Translations under genes and position numbers: made by a program
Assembly (NCBI RefSeq): GCF_024707105.1
Contig: NZ_JANQAJ010000006.1
Coordinates: forward strand, 930,001-994,000
Reading direction: 5' to 3'
DNA: 64,000 bases
Source: Devosia ginsengisoli
Lineage (GTDB): Bacteria; Pseudomonadota; Alphaproteobacteria; Rhizobiales; Devosiaceae
Notes under the pieces: generated by a model
What the model was told of the DNA's origin: nothing
The model's database searches: none
What the model saw: the letters and a program-made list of their open reading frames with translations, nothing else
Part shown: positions 53,190-61,419 of the stretch, piece after piece
Numbering within the stretch: the stretch's first letter is position 1
How the letters are laid out: every line of letters begins with the position of its first letter

Positions 53190-54095
53190 TCAGGGCAGGG
53201 CAGCGAATTGATGCGAGATCGCGCCGTGCAGGATATCGGCCATCGCTTCGCGTGCTTCCGCGGTGACAGTTGCATAATGGGGCTGGAGAACCACGTTCTC
53301 CAGGGCGAAGAAGCGCTCGTCGATACCAGGTTCGTTGCTGAAGACATCGAGCCCGGCGCCGGCAAGGCGACCGGCGGTGAGGGCATCGAGCAGCGCCGCC
53401 TCGTCCACGACCGAGCCGCGCGACACATTGATGAGAAAGCCCCGCGGCCCCAACGCGTCGAGCACCGCGCCGTTTACCAGCCCGGCCGTTTCCGGCCCGC
53501 CGGAACAGCAGAGCACGAGAATATCCACCTCCCTCGCCAGCGCCTCGGCGCTGGGGTGGAAATCATAGGGCAGGTCCGGCTTGGGGGAACGCGCGGTATA
53601 GGCGACGCTCATGCCCAGCCCGGCTGCGCGGCGCGCCACGGCCTTGCCGATCTTGCCCAGCCCGACAATGCCGAGGCGACGGGAGAACACGCGCCTGGCG
53701 GGCGTCATGCGCTCGCTGCGCCAGCGCCCGGCGCGCACGAAGCGGTCGGCCTCGGGGATGCGCCGCAGCGCGGCATAGATCAGGCCGATGGCAAAATCAG
53801 CCGTATCCTCGGTTACCACGTCAGGGGTGTTCTGCACCGTGATGCCGCGTGCCTCGGCGGCCACCAGGTCGATCAGATCCAGCCCGGTGCCGTTGCAGGC
53901 GATCAGCCGCAGATCGGGCAGCGCGTCCATCATTTCGGCGCTGGCGCCGGCCATGCTTGTCGTGACCAGGATGGTGTGCGGCAGGCGTTCGGCCGGCTCG
54001 GGTTTGCGCTGCAGCAGCGTGAAATCGGCCGCGAGCCGGCGCTCGAGTTCGGGCGGAATGGGCGCGACGACGAGGAGTTCCCGGCTAGAGCTCAA
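53190..54095 (-). CDS. D-2-hydroxyacid dehydrogenase (GhrB/SerA-like)
   Basis: A 301-residue NAD(P)-dependent dehydrogenase. The Rossmann motif is GIVGLGKIGKAVARR; the catalytic Arg is in VLCCSGG-to-NVSRGSVVDEAAL, the Glu in GLDVFSNEPG and the His in VLQPHYATVT, all in the family order. It reduces 2-keto acids such as glyoxylate, hydroxypyruvate or a branched keto acid. I place the start at a TTG with a perfect GAGGAGG six bases upstream. It lies 11 bp inside the end of the TctA gene, and no ATG gives a better N terminus. In this operon it probably handles a keto or hydroxy acid derived from the Tct substrate. Confidence 0.88.
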   Translation of the reverse strand: MSSSRELLVVAPIPPELERRLAADFTLLQRKPEPAERLPHTILVTTSMAGASAEMMDALPDLRLIACNGTGLDLIDLVAAEARGITVQNTPDVVTEDTADFAIGLIYAALRRIPEADRFVRAGRWRSERMTPARRVFSRRLGIVGLGKIGKAVARRAAGLGMSVAYTARSPKPDLPYDFHPSAEALAREVDILVLCCSGGPETAGLVNGAVLDALGPRGFLINVSRGSVVDEAALLDALTAGRLAGAGLDVFSNEPGIDERFFALENVVLQPHYATVTAEAREAMADILHGAISHQFAALP

Positions 54096-55611
54096 GGCTG
54101 GCCTCCTCGACCTTGCGGGTGCCCGAACGCACATGCTGGATGACGCTCTTGGCCGAGAGGATGAGCATCACCAGGGTGATGACCAGCAGGACGGCGCTGA
54201 TGGGGCGTTCCCAGAAGATGGAGAAGGATCCGCGCGACATCAGCAAAGCACGGCCGAAATGCTCTTCCATCATCGGGCCTAGCACGAAGCCGAGCAGGAT
54301 CGGTGCCGGCGGATAGCCGAACTTGATCATGATGAAGCCCATAAAGCCGAAGAACAGCACGGCGATGACGTCGAACACCTGGAAGTTGATGGCGAAGACA
54401 CCGATGCAGATGAAGAACAGCATGGTGGGATAGAGCACCTTGTAGGGGATGGTCAGGATGCGCACCCAGACGCCGATCAGCGGGATGTTGAGGATCAGCA
54501 GGAAGACATTGCCGATCCAGAAACTGGCCACCAGGCCCCAGAACATGACCGGCTGGTCGACGAGGAAGCGCGGCCCCGGCACGATGCCATGGATCATCAT
54601 GGCGCCCAGCAGGAAGGCCATCAGGGCGTCACCCGGAATGCCCAGGCTGAGCGTGGGCATAAAGGCGGCCTGCACGGCCGAATTGTTGGCGGCCTCGGGA
54701 GCCACGACGCCCTCTATCGCGCCCTTGCCGAAGCGGGACGGGTCCTTGGCGACCTTCTTTTCAGCGGCATAGGCCATGAAGGTGGCGACGGTTGCGCCGG
54801 CGCCGGGCAGGGCGCCGATCAGGGCGCCGATGCCGGTGCCGCGCAAGGTCGGCATGACGGAAGCCTTCAGCTCCGCCTTGCTCGGCAGCATGGATTTGAA
54901 GGTGACGTGCTTGGCGTCGATCGGCGTGCCGGAATCGCGGCCAATGCTGGAGATGATTTCGGCGACGCCGAACAGGCCCATGGCGATGGCGACCAGGCTC
55001 ACCCCGTCGCTGAGTTCGAGAATGCCGAAGGTGAAGCGCATGGCGCCCGAGGCGCTGTCGGTCCCGACCGTCCCCAGCGCCAGGCCGACCACGACCATGA
55101 TCAGGCTCTTGAGCGGCGAGCCGGGCGCGATGGTGGCTGCCGTGATCAGGCCAAGTGCCATGATCATGAAATATTCGGCGGAGGAGAATTTCAGCGCGAA
55201 GGCCGCGACGGCCGGCGTGAACAGCATCATCAGCACGATGGCGATCGAGCCGCCGATGAACGAGGTGATCGTCACCATGAACAGGGCGACGCCGGCCTTG
55301 CCCTGCTGGGCCATCGGATAACCGTCGAGGCACGTCACAGCGGAGGTGACGGTGCCCGGCACGTTGAGCAGGATGGAAGCGGTCGAGCTGCCATATTGCG
55401 CGCCGTAGAAAATGCCCGCGAGCATGATCAGGGCGACGGTCGGATCCATGTAGAAAGTGATGGGCAGGCACAGCGCGACGGCTGCCATGGCGCCCACGCC
55501 GGGCAGGACGCCGACGAAGGTGCCGATGGTGACGCCGAAGAAGCAGAACAGCAAGGCGTCGAGCGACAGCGCCCGCTCAAAACCCAGCGCGATATTCGTG
55601 AACAGATCCAT
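54085..55611 (-). CDS. tctA: Tripartite tricarboxylate transporter large permease (TctA)
   Basis: A 508-residue polytopic membrane protein with about twelve hydrophobic segments. TctA family marks are GVLPGVGAMAAVALCLPITF (core GVLPGVGAM), FYGAQYGSSTASILLNVPGT's YGSSTASILL, and GALPGAGATVATFMAYA. It forms the main channel of a secondary, ion-driven importer fed by the binding protein TctC. Members take citrate, tartrate, terephthalate and other di- or tricarboxylates. It is 3 bp downstream of tctB. Confidence 0.95.
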   Translation of the reverse strand: MDLFTNIALGFERALSLDALLFCFFGVTIGTFVGVLPGVGAMAAVALCLPITFYMDPTVALIMLAGIFYGAQYGSSTASILLNVPGTVTSAVTCLDGYPMAQQGKAGVALFMVTITSFIGGSIAIVLMMLFTPAVAAFALKFSSAEYFMIMALGLITAATIAPGSPLKSLIMVVVGLALGTVGTDSASGAMRFTFGILELSDGVSLVAIAMGLFGVAEIISSIGRDSGTPIDAKHVTFKSMLPSKAELKASVMPTLRGTGIGALIGALPGAGATVATFMAYAAEKKVAKDPSRFGKGAIEGVVAPEAANNSAVQAAFMPTLSLGIPGDALMAFLLGAMMIHGIVPGPRFLVDQPVMFWGLVASFWIGNVFLLILNIPLIGVWVRILTIPYKVLYPTMLFFICIGVFAINFQVFDVIAVLFFGFMGFIMIKFGYPPAPILLGFVLGPMMEEHFGRALLMSRGSFSIFWERPISAVLLVITLVMLILSAKSVIQHVRSGTRKVEEASLEL

Positions 55612-55614
55612 TTG

Positions 55615-56070
55615 TCACCACCAGAAGGGCTTGAGCGGCAGGTTGAAGCCGAGAATGAAAACCAGCCAGGCGAAGAATGCGACGCCGGCGGCCAGGATGA
55701 GCGAGTTCCGGATATTGGTTCCGGGTTCGGCGAAGCGGCTGATGAAGACCAGCGCGAAAGTGGCCGGGATCAGCCCCGCCGTGGTCACCAGTGCGGCGAA
55801 AGCCACGAGGCCCGCGACGATCACCCCGCTGATGCGGCGGGGGATATCGGGCTTCTTGGCGAGGCTGTAGCGGGCTTCAAAACCGACGGCGACGGCGAGC
55901 AGCATCAGCAGGACGCCGATGCTGACCGGAAAGAAGCCGGGGCCGATGCGGGTAATGGTGCCGACGCCATAGCCATAGCCCTCGAAGGCCATGAAAGCGC
56001 CAAGTACGAAAAAGATGGCAGCGGCGCCCAGCTCCCACGGGTTGAGGGTTCGGCGAGATTGCGTGCTCAA
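55615..56070 (-). CDS. tctB: Tripartite tricarboxylate transporter small permease (TctB)
   Basis: A 151-residue membrane protein with four hydrophobic segments (starting ELGAAAIFFVLGAFMAFEG), the size and pattern of TctB. A GTGxxxRIGPGFFP-like stretch (TRIGPGFFPVSIG) after the first segment is characteristic. It is the small membrane partner of TctA. Its start overlaps the end of the LeuD-like gene by 4 bp (ATGA), showing that enzyme and transporter are made together. Confidence 0.92.
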   Translation of the reverse strand: MSTQSRRTLNPWELGAAAIFFVLGAFMAFEGYGYGVGTITRIGPGFFPVSIGVLLMLLAVAVGFEARYSLAKKPDIPRRISGVIVAGLVAFAALVTTAGLIPATFALVFISRFAEPGTNIRNSLILAAGVAFFAWLVFILGFNLPLKPFWW

Positions 56071-56579
56071 TTGGTGTTCTCCGAAACGAGGCGGGCCTTG
56101 AGGGCAGGGGCAAGCCCGCCAGCCTGCCAGACTTCAATCATCTGCGGGGCAAACGGCCTGAACTGCAGGCTGGCGCCGGTATCGACATTACGAACGAAAC
56201 CCTCGGCAATATCGACCGCGACGGTTTGGTGATGGGTCACCATGGCACTGATGCCGCGGCAGGAAATAATGGGTAGCCCGACATTGAGGGCCTTGCGGAC
56301 AAAGGCGGAGTCGGTGCTTTCGACCAGCACGGCCTTGATCCCGGATTCTTTCATCGCCACGCAGGCATGGGGGTGGCTGTGGTGGCCGAAATTCTTGCCG
56401 GCGACGATGATATCGCCGTCGCGCACCTGGCTGGGGAATTCGGGCTTCAGCGTCAGGAAGCACATCGCCTTGAGGGCGGGAATATCGAAGCTGCCCAGGT
56501 CGGGAACCTGGGAATATTGGATAATGCCGTCATCGGCGCTGATGTTGTCGCCAAAGGTCCAGGCGCGCCCTTGTATCAT
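56067..56579 (-). CDS. Aconitase/isopropylmalate-dehydratase small-subunit-like (LeuD) protein
   Basis: A 170-residue swivel-domain protein. GRAWTFGDNISADDGII at the N terminus matches the LeuD start. The active-site loop differs: where LeuD has G-x-N-F-G-x-G-S-S-R-E-H-A, this has GKNFGHHSHPHA (61-72), one residue shorter and without the substrate-binding Arg. Its partner is probably the large subunit at 61416-62675, which is altered too, so the pair likely acts on an unusual acid. The gene lies between tctC and tctB. The start follows GGGGAGACGGCA. Confidence 0.85.
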   Translation of the reverse strand: MIQGRAWTFGDNISADDGIIQYSQVPDLGSFDIPALKAMCFLTLKPEFPSQVRDGDIIVAGKNFGHHSHPHACVAMKESGIKAVLVESTDSAFVRKALNVGLPIISCRGISAMVTHHQTVAVDIAEGFVRNVDTGASLQFRPFAPQMIEVWQAGGLAPALKARLVSENTN

Positions 56580-56598
56580 TTGCCGTCTCCCCAAGCGT

Positions 56599-56621
56599 GG
56601 GGAGCGCCGCTGGCGCTCCCC
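56599..56621 (-). terminator. Intercistronic hairpin after tctC
   Basis: GGGGAGCGCC and GGCGCTCCCC pair perfectly over 10 bp with a 3-base loop, between the tctC stop and the LeuD-like start on the minus strand. There is no T-run. Its position matches hairpins behind other binding-protein genes in this window. Confidence 0.65.
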
Positions 56622-56630
56622 CTGATCCAG

Positions 56631-57605
56631 TTATTGTGCGCCTTCGACGCCGGAGGTCTCGATCAGGCCGAGAACGGTTTCGGCGTCGGACTTGATGAAG
56701 TCAATGAATTCGGGCGTGGACTTGTAGAAGATATCGACGCCCGACTGCTGCAGGCGCTCCTGCACTTCGGGATTGTCCAGGGCTTCGGCAATCGCGGCGT
56801 CCAGCTTGGCGATCACGTCGGCGGGCGTGCCGGCGGGCGCCGAGACGCCGTACCAGGTGCCCATTTCATAGTCGCCATAGCCCAGTTCGCCCATGGTCTG
56901 CACGTCGGGCAGCAGGCTGGCCCGCTTGGTGGCGGCCACGGCCAGCGGGATCATGTCCCCGCTCTGGATATGGGCGACCAGCGGCGGCGCATTGAGGAAG
57001 CCGGTATCGACATTGCCGGCCAGGATATCGACCGTGGCCGGCGCCACGCCGGCATAGGGGATATGCAGCATCTGGGCGCCGATACGCTGCGAGAACATGA
57101 GCGCGGTGAGGTGGGGCAGGCTGCCGCTGCCGACCGAGGCGTAGGAGACGGTGTCGGGCGCCGAAAGCGCCTTCTCGGCCAGTTCGTCGATCGAGGTAAT
57201 GCCCGATTCCTTGGAAACCACCAGCACGTTGGGAACGCTGGCGACGGCCGAAACAAAGGCGAAATCGTCGATCCCATTATAGCCGGCTGCCGGGTTCAGG
57301 GCGGGGGTGATGACATGGGTGGGCGATCCGGCCAGCAGGATCGTATAGCCGTCGGGCGCGGCATGGGCGACATAGGCGGCGGCGATGGCGGTTGCAGCGC
57401 CAGTGCGGTTTTCCACCACCACGGGCTGGCCGAGCGTACGGCCCATATATTCGGCGATCGTGCGCGCGATGAGATCGGCGGAGCCACCGGCGGCATAGGG
57501 GTTGATCAGGGCGATCGGACGCGTCGGATAATCCTGCGCCTGGACCGCCGTTACGCCCGCCGAAGCGAGCAGCGTTGCGAGCCCAATGCTCAAAAGCTTT
57601 TTCAC
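56631..57605 (-). CDS. tctC: Tripartite tricarboxylate transporter substrate-binding protein (TctC/Bug family)
   Basis: A 324-residue periplasmic binding protein with a signal peptide cleaved after AVQAQ (about residue 24). Bug family motifs are YPTRPIALINPYAAGG, NRTGAAT, NVLVVSKESG and GVSAPAGTPADVI. It begins at a GTG with GGGAGGA upstream and is the first gene of the transporter operon. A motif C operator copy lies about 60-80 bp upstream at 57662-57683. The ligand should be a di- or tricarboxylic acid. Confidence 0.93.
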   Translation of the reverse strand: MKKLLSIGLATLLASAGVTAVQAQDYPTRPIALINPYAAGGSADLIARTIAEYMGRTLGQPVVVENRTGAATAIAAAYVAHAAPDGYTILLAGSPTHVITPALNPAAGYNGIDDFAFVSAVASVPNVLVVSKESGITSIDELAEKALSAPDTVSYASVGSGSLPHLTALMFSQRIGAQMLHIPYAGVAPATVDILAGNVDTGFLNAPPLVAHIQSGDMIPLAVAATKRASLLPDVQTMGELGYGDYEMGTWYGVSAPAGTPADVIAKLDAAIAEALDNPEVQERLQQSGVDIFYKSTPEFIDFIKSDAETVLGLIETSGVEGAQ

Positions 57606-57661
57606 GAATTTTCCTCCCTTAGGAACGTTGCCGTTTGTTTGCGCCGGCATGAAGGCACTAT

Positions 57662-57683
57662 AAACCAGTTAAATGACTTTTCA
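57662..57683. promoter_or_regulatory. Operator-like site, motif C copy 1
   Basis: AAACCAGTTAAA (57662-57673) is identical, in the opposite orientation, to DNA at 59839-59850, and GTTAAA-N4-TTTTCA resembles the perfect inverted repeat there. It lies upstream of tctC and touches the stop of the FadJ-like gene. It probably binds the GntR/UTRA regulator encoded at 60691 (inference). Confidence 0.55.
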
Positions 57684-59750
57684 AGCGGATCGACGATCCT
57701 GATCGGCGATCCGCCGCAGCATGGCGTCGAGGCCCGGCGCGGTCGGCCGACCACTCATGGCGCGTATCTGCGCGAGCTCGGCATGCAGGATTTCCGGGGA
57801 TTGCAGCGTGGCCCAATAGAGCGGCCCGCCCAGATGCCGGGGGAAGCCGAAGCCGTTGCAGAAGGCCACGTCGATATCTTCGGGCTGGGCGGAAACCCCT
57901 TCGGCCACCACCCATCCTGCCTCGTTGACCATGGCGGCGAGCAGCAGCGAAACGATCCTGTCGGCAGTAAAGGCCTGCCGGGCAATGCCCGCGGCGCCGG
58001 ACGCGTCTTCGATCAGGCGCGTGACCTCCGGGCTGGGAACCGGCTTGCCCGCCTCATAATCGTACCACCCCTTGTCCATCTTCCTGCCGAAGCGGCCCAG
58101 TTCGCACAGTGTGTCGGGAATGGTGACGTAACGCTCCTCGGCATTGCGGGTGGCGGCAAGACGTTTGCGCATGGCCCAGGCGATATCGAGACCGGCCAGG
58201 TCGAACACTTCGAACGGCCCCATGGCCATGCCGAATTCGCGCATGGCGCGGTCGATCTCTTCAGGCAGGCAACCTTCTTCGAGCAGATATTCGCATTGGC
58301 GGCGATAGGCGGCGAAAATCCGGTTGCCGACGAAGCCCTCGCCGACCCGGGTCAGGATCGGCAGTTTGCCGATGCGGCGGGCGAGCTGGAGCACGCTGGC
58401 CAGCACATCCTGTCCGGTCTGCGCAGCCTGCACGACTTCGACGAGTTTCAGCACCGATGCGGGGTTGAAGAAATGCAGGCCGACCACGCGGTCCTTGCTT
58501 GTCACGGCCTCGGCCATGGCGTCGATATCGAGGTAGGAGGTGTTGGTGGCCAGGATCGCGTCCGGTCCCACGATGGTCTGCAACTGCGCGAATAGCGCGG
58601 ACTTGGCCGCCATATCCTCGGGAATGGCTTCCACCACCAGGTCGCAACCGCCCAATTGCTCCAGCGTAACGGGACGGATGCGGTCGAGCAGGTCGGTCAC
58701 TACCGGCAATTCGCCGCGCTTGACCAGTCGTTCACCCGATTGGGTGATGCGCCCCATGGCCTGGGCCAGCACATCGGCATTGGCCTCGACCAGCAGCACC
58801 GAAAGCCCACCGCGCGCCAGAGCATAGGCGATGTCGCTGCCCATCCGCCCCGCGCCGATCACGCCGACCTGGCGGATGGGACGGCCCGTGACACGGGCCG
58901 GCAGCCGGCCGGCCCGCCGTTCGGCCTGGAACAGGTAGCGCAGGGCCCTCGATTGCGGCGAGAGGCGCAGGCGCAGGGAATAGGCGCGCTCCAGTGCCAG
59001 CGCATCGGCCGGGGGCAGGGTCAGCCCGCGCTGCAGGGCTTCGATCGCCACAGGCACGGCGTCGGCGCCGCGGGCCTTGGCGGCAAGTGCAGCACCAGTT
59101 GCGGCCAGAGCTTGCTGGTCATGAGGGGGAGCCGGCAAGTCGAGGCAACGGCGCTTTTGCTTATGCGTCTCGAGCCAGGCAAGACAGGTGGCGATGAGAT
59201 CGCCATCCGCTATCTGGTCCACGAGCCCGGCTTCGAGCGCCCGCGCCGCGGTGAGGCGCTGTCCCGTCGCCACCATGTTCAGCGCCAGCTCCGCCCCGAC
59301 GAGGCGCGGGAGCCTGACCGTGCCGCCGGCGCCGGGGATCAGGCCAAGCGTAACTTCGGGCAGGCCCAGAACCGCATCGGCGGATGCCACTCGCCAGTCG
59401 CAACCCAGCGCCAGCTCGCACCCCCCGCCCAAAGCCGCACCCCTGATGGCGGCAATAACCGGCATGGGCAGGCTTTCCAGCCGCTCGATGATTTCGGGCA
59501 GATGCGGAGCTAGTGGTGGGGCATCGAATTCGCGGATATCCGATCCGGCGACGAAGTTGGCGCCGCCGCCGACCAGCACGATTCCGGCAAGGTCGGTGCG
59601 GTCCGCCAGGGCGTCCAGCGCCGCCAGCAGAGCCGACCGCATGGCATGGGAGCCCACATTCAGCGGCGGGAAATCGATGGTGATCACAGCGACCGGGCTG
59701 GTCGTCAGGATTTCGGTCTCGACGGTGCCAGGAGCCGGGATACTGGACAT
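57681..59750 (-). CDS. Bifunctional enoyl-CoA hydratase/3-hydroxyacyl-CoA dehydrogenase (FadJ/FadB-like)
   Basis: A 689-residue enzyme that should hydrate an enoyl-CoA and oxidise the resulting 3-hydroxyacyl-CoA. The crotonase domain (about 10-190) keeps both glutamates, E112 (GGGCELA) and E132 (LPEVTLG), and FVAGSDIREF for the oxyanion hole. The dehydrogenase part has GAGRMGSDIAYA (G299-x-G-x-x-G304), HFFNPASVLKLVEVV with the catalytic His, and a duplicated C-terminal domain. GAGGAAACG precedes the start. It is divergent from a second crotonase gene, with a motif C operator between them, so CoA-ester chemistry belongs to the carboxylate pathway of this block. Confidence 0.92.
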   Translation of the reverse strand: MSSIPAPGTVETEILTTSPVAVITIDFPPLNVGSHAMRSALLAALDALADRTDLAGIVLVGGGANFVAGSDIREFDAPPLAPHLPEIIERLESLPMPVIAAIRGAALGGGCELALGCDWRVASADAVLGLPEVTLGLIPGAGGTVRLPRLVGAELALNMVATGQRLTAARALEAGLVDQIADGDLIATCLAWLETHKQKRRCLDLPAPPHDQQALAATGAALAAKARGADAVPVAIEALQRGLTLPPADALALERAYSLRLRLSPQSRALRYLFQAERRAGRLPARVTGRPIRQVGVIGAGRMGSDIAYALARGGLSVLLVEANADVLAQAMGRITQSGERLVKRGELPVVTDLLDRIRPVTLEQLGGCDLVVEAIPEDMAAKSALFAQLQTIVGPDAILATNTSYLDIDAMAEAVTSKDRVVGLHFFNPASVLKLVEVVQAAQTGQDVLASVLQLARRIGKLPILTRVGEGFVGNRIFAAYRRQCEYLLEEGCLPEEIDRAMREFGMAMGPFEVFDLAGLDIAWAMRKRLAATRNAEERYVTIPDTLCELGRFGRKMDKGWYDYEAGKPVPSPEVTRLIEDASGAAGIARQAFTADRIVSLLLAAMVNEAGWVVAEGVSAQPEDIDVAFCNGFGFPRHLGGPLYWATLQSPEILHAELAQIRAMSGRPTAPGLDAMLRRIADQDRRSA

Positions 59751-59783
59751 CGTTTCCTCGTTCAGCCAAAAATGCAGGTCAAT

Positions 59784-59804
59784 GAGCTTTATGTGAAAAA
59801 GCTC
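59784..59804. repeat. Inverted repeat upstream of the FadJ-like gene
   Basis: GAGCTTT-ATGTGAA-AAAGCTC has perfect 7-bp arms and lies 34 bp upstream of the FadJ-like start. It may be an operator or a leader hairpin. It is distinct from motif C, which lies 25 bp further upstream. Confidence 0.4.
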
Positions 59805-59828
59805 CAGATGCGGTCGCTTGTCAACCAC

Positions 59829-59850
59829 GTTAAATCTCTTTAACTGGTTT
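59829..59850. promoter_or_regulatory. Operator-like inverted repeat, motif C copy 2
   Basis: GTTAAA-TCTC-TTTAAC is a perfect inverted repeat (59829-59844), and TTTAACTGGTTT (59839-59850) is the reverse complement of 57662-57673. It lies between the divergent FadJ-like and crotonase genes, 34 bp before the latter. It is a probable site for the regulator at 60691. Confidence 0.6.
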
Positions 59851-59883
59851 TATGACCTTTTGGTAGTTGAACTGGAGTTTCGA

Positions 59884-60645
59884 ATGTCCCTGGTGGTGGA
59901 ACGAGCAGGCAAGGTTGCAACGGTCAAGATCGATCGCCCGCCCGCCAATGCCCTGACGCTGGCGCTCTACGAGGAGATTGCCGATCTGTTCGACGAACTC
60001 TCCGGTGACAGCGCCGTCAGTTGCATCATCCTGACCGCCACCGGATCGCGGGCCTTCTGCGCCGGGCTGGACCTCAAGGAATTCATCACCGCGACGGTCG
60101 AGGAAGACCCCCATCGCGCGCAGATCGTGCGGCGCACTTTCGCGGCGGTTCGTCACGCCAAGGTTCCGGTTATCGCTGCCGTCAACGGCCCGGCTCTGGG
60201 CGCTGGATGCGTGCTGGCCTCGGTCTGCGATATCCGGCTGGCCGCGCCCAATGCCACTTTCGGCCTGCCCGAGGTCAATGTCGGGCGCTGCGGCGGCACG
60301 GCCCATATGGGCCGGCACCTGCCGCAGGGAATCCTGCGCCAGATGGTATTCACCGGCAAGCCGATCTCGGCCGACGAGGCGTATCGCTTCGGTTTCGTCA
60401 ACGCCATTCATGCGGGAGATGCACTGCTGGGTGCGGCCGAGGAGATGGCCGCGATCATTGCCGAAAAGGCGCCGCTGGGACTGCGGCTGGGCAAGGAGTC
60501 CATGAATGCCGCCGAGTTCATGGCGGTGGATGATGGATATGCGCTTGAGCAGACTTATAGTACTCGTTTAATGACGACCGAGGACGCCAGAGAGGCGGCA
60601 CGCGCAGTGGTCGAAAAACGCGCTCCGATCTTTGTCGGACGATGA
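59884..60645 (+). CDS. Enoyl-CoA hydratase/isomerase family protein lacking one catalytic Glu
   Basis: A 253-residue crotonase with AFCAGLDLKEF (oxyanion loop) and GLPEVNVG with E130. The first hydratase glutamate is missing: GAGCVLA has V110 where hydratases have Glu. It may therefore be an isomerase, a decarboxylase-like crotonase, or a hydratase with altered chemistry rather than a standard beta-oxidation enzyme. It is followed 45 bp later by the GntR/UTRA regulator on the same strand and is divergent from the FadJ-like gene. Confidence 0.88.
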   Translation: MSLVVERAGKVATVKIDRPPANALTLALYEEIADLFDELSGDSAVSCIILTATGSRAFCAGLDLKEFITATVEEDPHRAQIVRRTFAAVRHAKVPVIAAVNGPALGAGCVLASVCDIRLAAPNATFGLPEVNVGRCGGTAHMGRHLPQGILRQMVFTGKPISADEAYRFGFVNAIHAGDALLGAAEEMAAIIAEKAPLGLRLGKESMNAAEFMAVDDGYALEQTYSTRLMTTEDAREAARAVVEKRAPIFVGR

Positions 60646-60690
60646 ATATATGCCACCGCACTGGCGGGTATCTGGAACAGTGAGACCAAT

Positions 60691-61419
60691 ATGGCCGGCA
60701 TTGACCTAAATCGAAGCAGCGTTTCCCGTTATCTCCAGCTGGCTTCATTGTTTCGCGAAAAGATCAATTCGGGGCAGTGGAAGGTCGATCAGCAGATTCC
60801 CACGGTCGAAGATCTGGCGAGCGAATATGGCGTGGCGCGCGCCACGATCCGGCAGGCGCTGGATCAGTTGGGGCGCGACGGGCTGATCGAGCGCTTCCGT
60901 GCCAAGGGTACGTTCGTGCGCGGTAATTCGCAGCCGGAACTGTGGTGCTCGGTGGGCACGGACTGGTCGGGCCTGCTGCAGCCCACGGCCGATGCGCGCA
61001 TCGAAGTGCTGGATGACGAAGCCGATATCGTGCTGTCCGACGTGCCCTATCTGATCGGGGAACTGGCGCCGCTCTATCGCCGCCTGAGGCGGCGGCACTG
61101 GCGCAACGACACGGCGTTCCTCTTGACCGAGGTCTATATCGACGAGCGGCTGCGCAAGTTCCTGACCGCCGAGGACATTGCGTCCAAGACGGCGTTGCGG
61201 TTGGTGCACGATATTCCGGGTCTGGCCATCCAGGATGCCCAGCAGACCCTGATCGTGGGTTCTGCCGATGTCGAGACGGCGGCGGCGCTGGATATGCAGT
61301 TGAACGCCCCGGTGGCCAATGTCTATCGGCGCGTGGTGGATGCCGACGGCATTGCGGTGCTGATCGCCAAGGGCACCTATCAGGGCCACCTGGTGCGTTT
61401 CGACATCAAGCTCCGCTAG
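60691..61419 (+). CDS. GntR-family regulator with UTRA domain (HutC subfamily)
   Basis: A 242-residue regulator. The winged helix lies near residues 14-75 (VEDLASEYGVARATIRQALDQL) and the C-terminal UTRA ligand domain runs from about 85 to the end (LTEVYIDERLRKFL, AIQDAQQTLIVGSADVE, VYRRVVDADG). It converges with the LeuC-like gene by a 4-bp overlap and follows a crotonase gene. It is the only regulator in the Tct/LeuCD/Fum block, so it is the natural reader of the two motif C sites and may sense the imported acid or a CoA or keto intermediate. Confidence 0.92.
   Translation: MAGIDLNRSSVSRYLQLASLFREKINSGQWKVDQQIPTVEDLASEYGVARATIRQALDQLGRDGLIERFRAKGTFVRGNSQPELWCSVGTDWSGLLQPTADARIEVLDDEADIVLSDVPYLIGELAPLYRRLRRRHWRNDTAFLLTEVYIDERLRKFLTAEDIASKTALRLVHDIPGLAIQDAQQTLIVGSADVETAAALDMQLNAPVANVYRRVVDADGIAVLIAKGTYQGHLVRFDIKLR

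Noticed and set aside
54589-58595. Plus-strand frames of 547 and 742 codons opposite tctA-tctB-leuD-tctC-fadJ
   Set aside because: Both are Asp/Gly/His-rich shadows of membrane and enzyme genes with strong family motifs.
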